DNA from: Candidula unifasciata
Lineage: Eukaryota; Mollusca; Gastropoda; Stylommatophora; Geomitridae
Assembly (NCBI GenBank): GCA_905116865.2
Contig: CAJHNH020002691.1
Location: 490,871-554,870 of the forward strand
Direction of reading: 5' to 3'
DNA: 64,000 nt
Each line of letters opens with the position of its first letter. Positions within the stretch are counted from its first letter, which is position 1. The position numbers and the translations under genes were made by a program. Positions 1 to 64,000 of the stretch are shown here, piece by piece. The notes beneath the pieces were generated by a model. The model had not been told where the DNA came from, made no database searches, and worked only from the letters and a program-made list of their open reading frames with translations.

Positions 1-2286
1 ACGAACACAGAGTCTATTGCACTACCAACATTTTTTGAAGCAGCTCTACTACCACTACAAACAAACAAACAAACAAACAAACAAACACAGACATATCAGA
101 TACAGAGCAGATTACACTTCTGCCACTGTCTGAACCATCCCTATGCCACCACAAACAAACAAGCAAACACAGACCCTATCGCCCTACCACCACTTTCTGA
201 AGCAGCTCTACAACCACCACAAACAAACAATCACAGACACACCAGATACAGAGCCCACTGCACTACCACCACTTTCTGAAGCAGCTCTACAACCACCACA
301 AACAAACAATCACAGACACACCAGATACAGAGCCCACTGCACTACCACCACTTTCTGAAGCAGCTCTACAACCACCACAAACAAACAATCACAGACATAC
401 CAGATACAGAGCCCACTGCACTATCACCACTTTCTAAAGCAGCTCTACAACCACCACAAACAAACAATCACAGACATACCAGATACAGAGCCCACTGCAC
501 TATCACCACTTTCTGAAGTAGCTCTACAACCACCACAAACAAACAATCACAGACATACCAGATACAGAGCCCACTGCACTATCACCACTTTCTGAAGTAG
601 CTCTACAACCACCACAAACAAACAATCACAGATATACCAGATACAGAGCCCACTGCACTATCACCACTTTCTAAAGCAACTCTACAACCACCACAAACAA
701 ACAATCACAGACATACCAGATACAGAGCCCACTGCACTATCACCACTTTCTAAAGGACCTCTACAACCACCACAAACAAACAATCACAGACATACCAGAT
801 ACAGAGCCCACTGCACTACCACCACTTTCTGAAGCAGCTCTACAACCACCACAAACAAACAATCACAGACATACCAGATACAGAGCCCACTGCACTATCA
901 CCACTTTCTGAAGTAGCTCTACAACCACCACAAACAAACAATCACAGACATACCAGATACAGAGCCCACTGCACTATCACCACTTTCTAAAGCAGCTCTA
1001 CAACCACCACAAACAAACAATCACAGACATACCAGATACAGAGCCCACTGCACTATCACCACTTTCTAAAGCAACTCTACAACCACCACAAACAAACAAT
1101 CACAGACATACCAGATACAGAGCCCACTGCACTACCACCACTTTCTAAAGCAACTCTACAACCACCACAAACAAACAATCACAGACATACCAGATACAGA
1201 GCCCACTGCACTATCACCACTTTCTGAAGTAGCTCTACAACCACCACAAACAAACAATCACAGACATACCAGATACAGAGCCCACTGCACTATCACCACT
1301 TTCTAAAGCAACTCTACAACCACCACAAACAAACAATCACAGACATACCAGATACAGAGCCCACTGCACTATCACCACTTTCTGAAGTAGCTCTACAACC
1401 ACCACAAACAAACAATCACAGACATACCAGATACAGAGCCCACTGCACTATCACCACTTTCTGAAGCAGCTCTACAAGCACCACAAACAAACAATCACAG
1501 ACATACCAGATACAGAGCCCACTGCACTATCACCACTTTCTGAAGTAGCTCTACAACCACCACAAACAAACAATCACAGACATACCAGATACAGAGCCCA
1601 CTGCACTATCACCACTTTCTAAAGTAGCTCTACAACCACCACAAACAAACAATCACAGACATACCAGATACAGAGCCCACTGCACTATCACCACTTTCTG
1701 AAGTAGCTCTACAACCACCACAAACAAACAATCACAGACATACCAGATACAGAGCCCACTGCACTACCACCACTTTCTGAAGCAGCTCTACAACCACCAC
1801 AAACAAACAATCACAGACATACCAGATACAGAGCCCACTGCACTATCACCACTTTCTAAAGCAGCTCTACAACCACCACAAACAAACAATCACAGACATA
1901 CCAGATACAGAGCCCACTGCACTATCACCACTTTCTGAAGTAGCTCTACAACCACCACAAACAAACAATCACAGACATACCAGATACAGAGCCCACTGCA
2001 CTATCACCACTTTCTGAAGTAGCTCTACAACCACCACAAACAAACAATCACAGACATACCAGATACAGAGCCCACTGCACTATCACCACTTTCTAAAGCA
2101 GCTCCTCTGGCATGACAACAAAGAAACAAAGACAGACATACTAGATACAGAGTCTATTGCAATTTCTCCACTCTCTGAAGCAGCTCTAGTGCCACTATTT
2201 AAAAAAAAACACACACAGATACACAGCCCACTGTACTACTACCACTTTCTGAATTTGTTCTACTATCACCGCAAACAGAGACATAC
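1..2286 (-). repeat. 79-bp minisatellite derived from UBR4 exon 44 end plus splice donor
   Basis: About 24 units of exactly 79 bp run from ~164 to ~2110 without indels, for example CAGATACAGAG at 243, 322, 401, 480 and so on. They are flanked by more degenerate units at 1-163 and ~2110-2286. About 64 of the 79 bp align, at roughly 80% by eye, to 2281-2345: the exon 44 end and GTATGT donor. On the transcript strand each unit has a TTGTTTGTTTG tract ending in GTAG, 44 nt of exon-like sequence, then CTG|GTATGT. The array continues past the left edge of the window. Confidence 0.95.
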
Positions 2287-63786
<61,500 letters not shown>

Positions 63787-64000
63787 CTGGTTCACAGTGG
63801 GGGAAAAAAAATGTTATTAGGTAAGTATTTGGGTAATGACAATGACTAAAAAAAACAATTTTTAATCTTAACTGGATAAGTATATTTTTTTTAATTTGTT
63901 CACACAAGAGGATAAGCATATGCGAGAAAGTAACAATTTAAAATCATTAGCAACTCTTTATTCAGTAAAGTAAGTTAGCCAGTCAACAGAAGGCATATTA
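63787..64000 (-). other. Intron upstream of exon 1, continues off window
   Basis: Pyrimidine-rich acceptor side of exon 1, then AT-rich intron. No further exon is visible. Confidence 0.7.

Noticed and set aside
164..2110. Regular 79-bp repeats as a CRISPR-like array
   Set aside because: The whole unit repeats with no unique spacers, and the unit derives from a UBR4 exon in a eukaryotic intron.

Overview
The window is eukaryotic nuclear DNA: a middle slice of one very large gene on the minus strand, with its introns. The gene is the orthologue of UBR4 (p600), the giant UBR-box E3 ubiquitin ligase (N-recognin). I traced 44 consecutive exons from 63786 (5' side) down to 2287 (3' side). They join into one uninterrupted frame of 5,908 nt (1,969 codons plus 1 nt), and every exon phase agrees with the next. 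From memory this corresponds to roughly residues 1,000-2,750 of the ~5,180-residue vertebrate protein. The start codon, promoter, C-terminal catalytic region and poly(A) site lie outside the window. Residue numbers below are local, counted from the first codon of the 63604-63786 exon.

The organism is an invertebrate animal. Intron density, AT-rich introns, long GA/GAA/GACA microsatellites, and decayed LINE reverse transcriptases with several tRNA-headed SINE families suggest a lophotrochozoan, most likely a mollusc. The gene is certain; the taxon is inference.

Layout, left to right. 1-2286 is a 79-bp minisatellite whose unit is a copy of the end of the adjacent UBR4 exon plus its splice donor. 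2287-3862 holds three exons (acidic/Ser-rich segments and a UIM-like helix). 3863-6893 is an intron with a LINE remnant whose 3'UTR is a 48-bp tandem array. 6894-16923 holds eight exons among SINEs and microsatellites. 17.3-19.2 kb has giant GA/GACA/GAA tracts around one frame-neutral exon. 19.9-21.7 kb is a second, 79/82-bp minisatellite. 22-35 kb encodes the beta-propeller-like region. 38.6-43 kb encodes the UBR box and its flanks. 44-64 kb encodes the helical-repeat region N-terminal to the box.

Introns are occupied mainly by mobile elements: (A) a tRNA-headed SINE with a conserved CCTTTACTTCC core, (B) a non-tRNA SINE ending in (GAA)n, (C) a relative of B, further tRNA-headed families, and many 3' fragments of two LINE types (an RT type and an RNase H type). 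No other cellular gene, bona fide tRNA or rRNA gene, or CRISPR array was found. The strongest unusual signals are the exon-derived splice-donor minisatellite, tandem arrays lying directly against exon ends, a GC-AG intron inside the UBR box, and nested SINE insertions.
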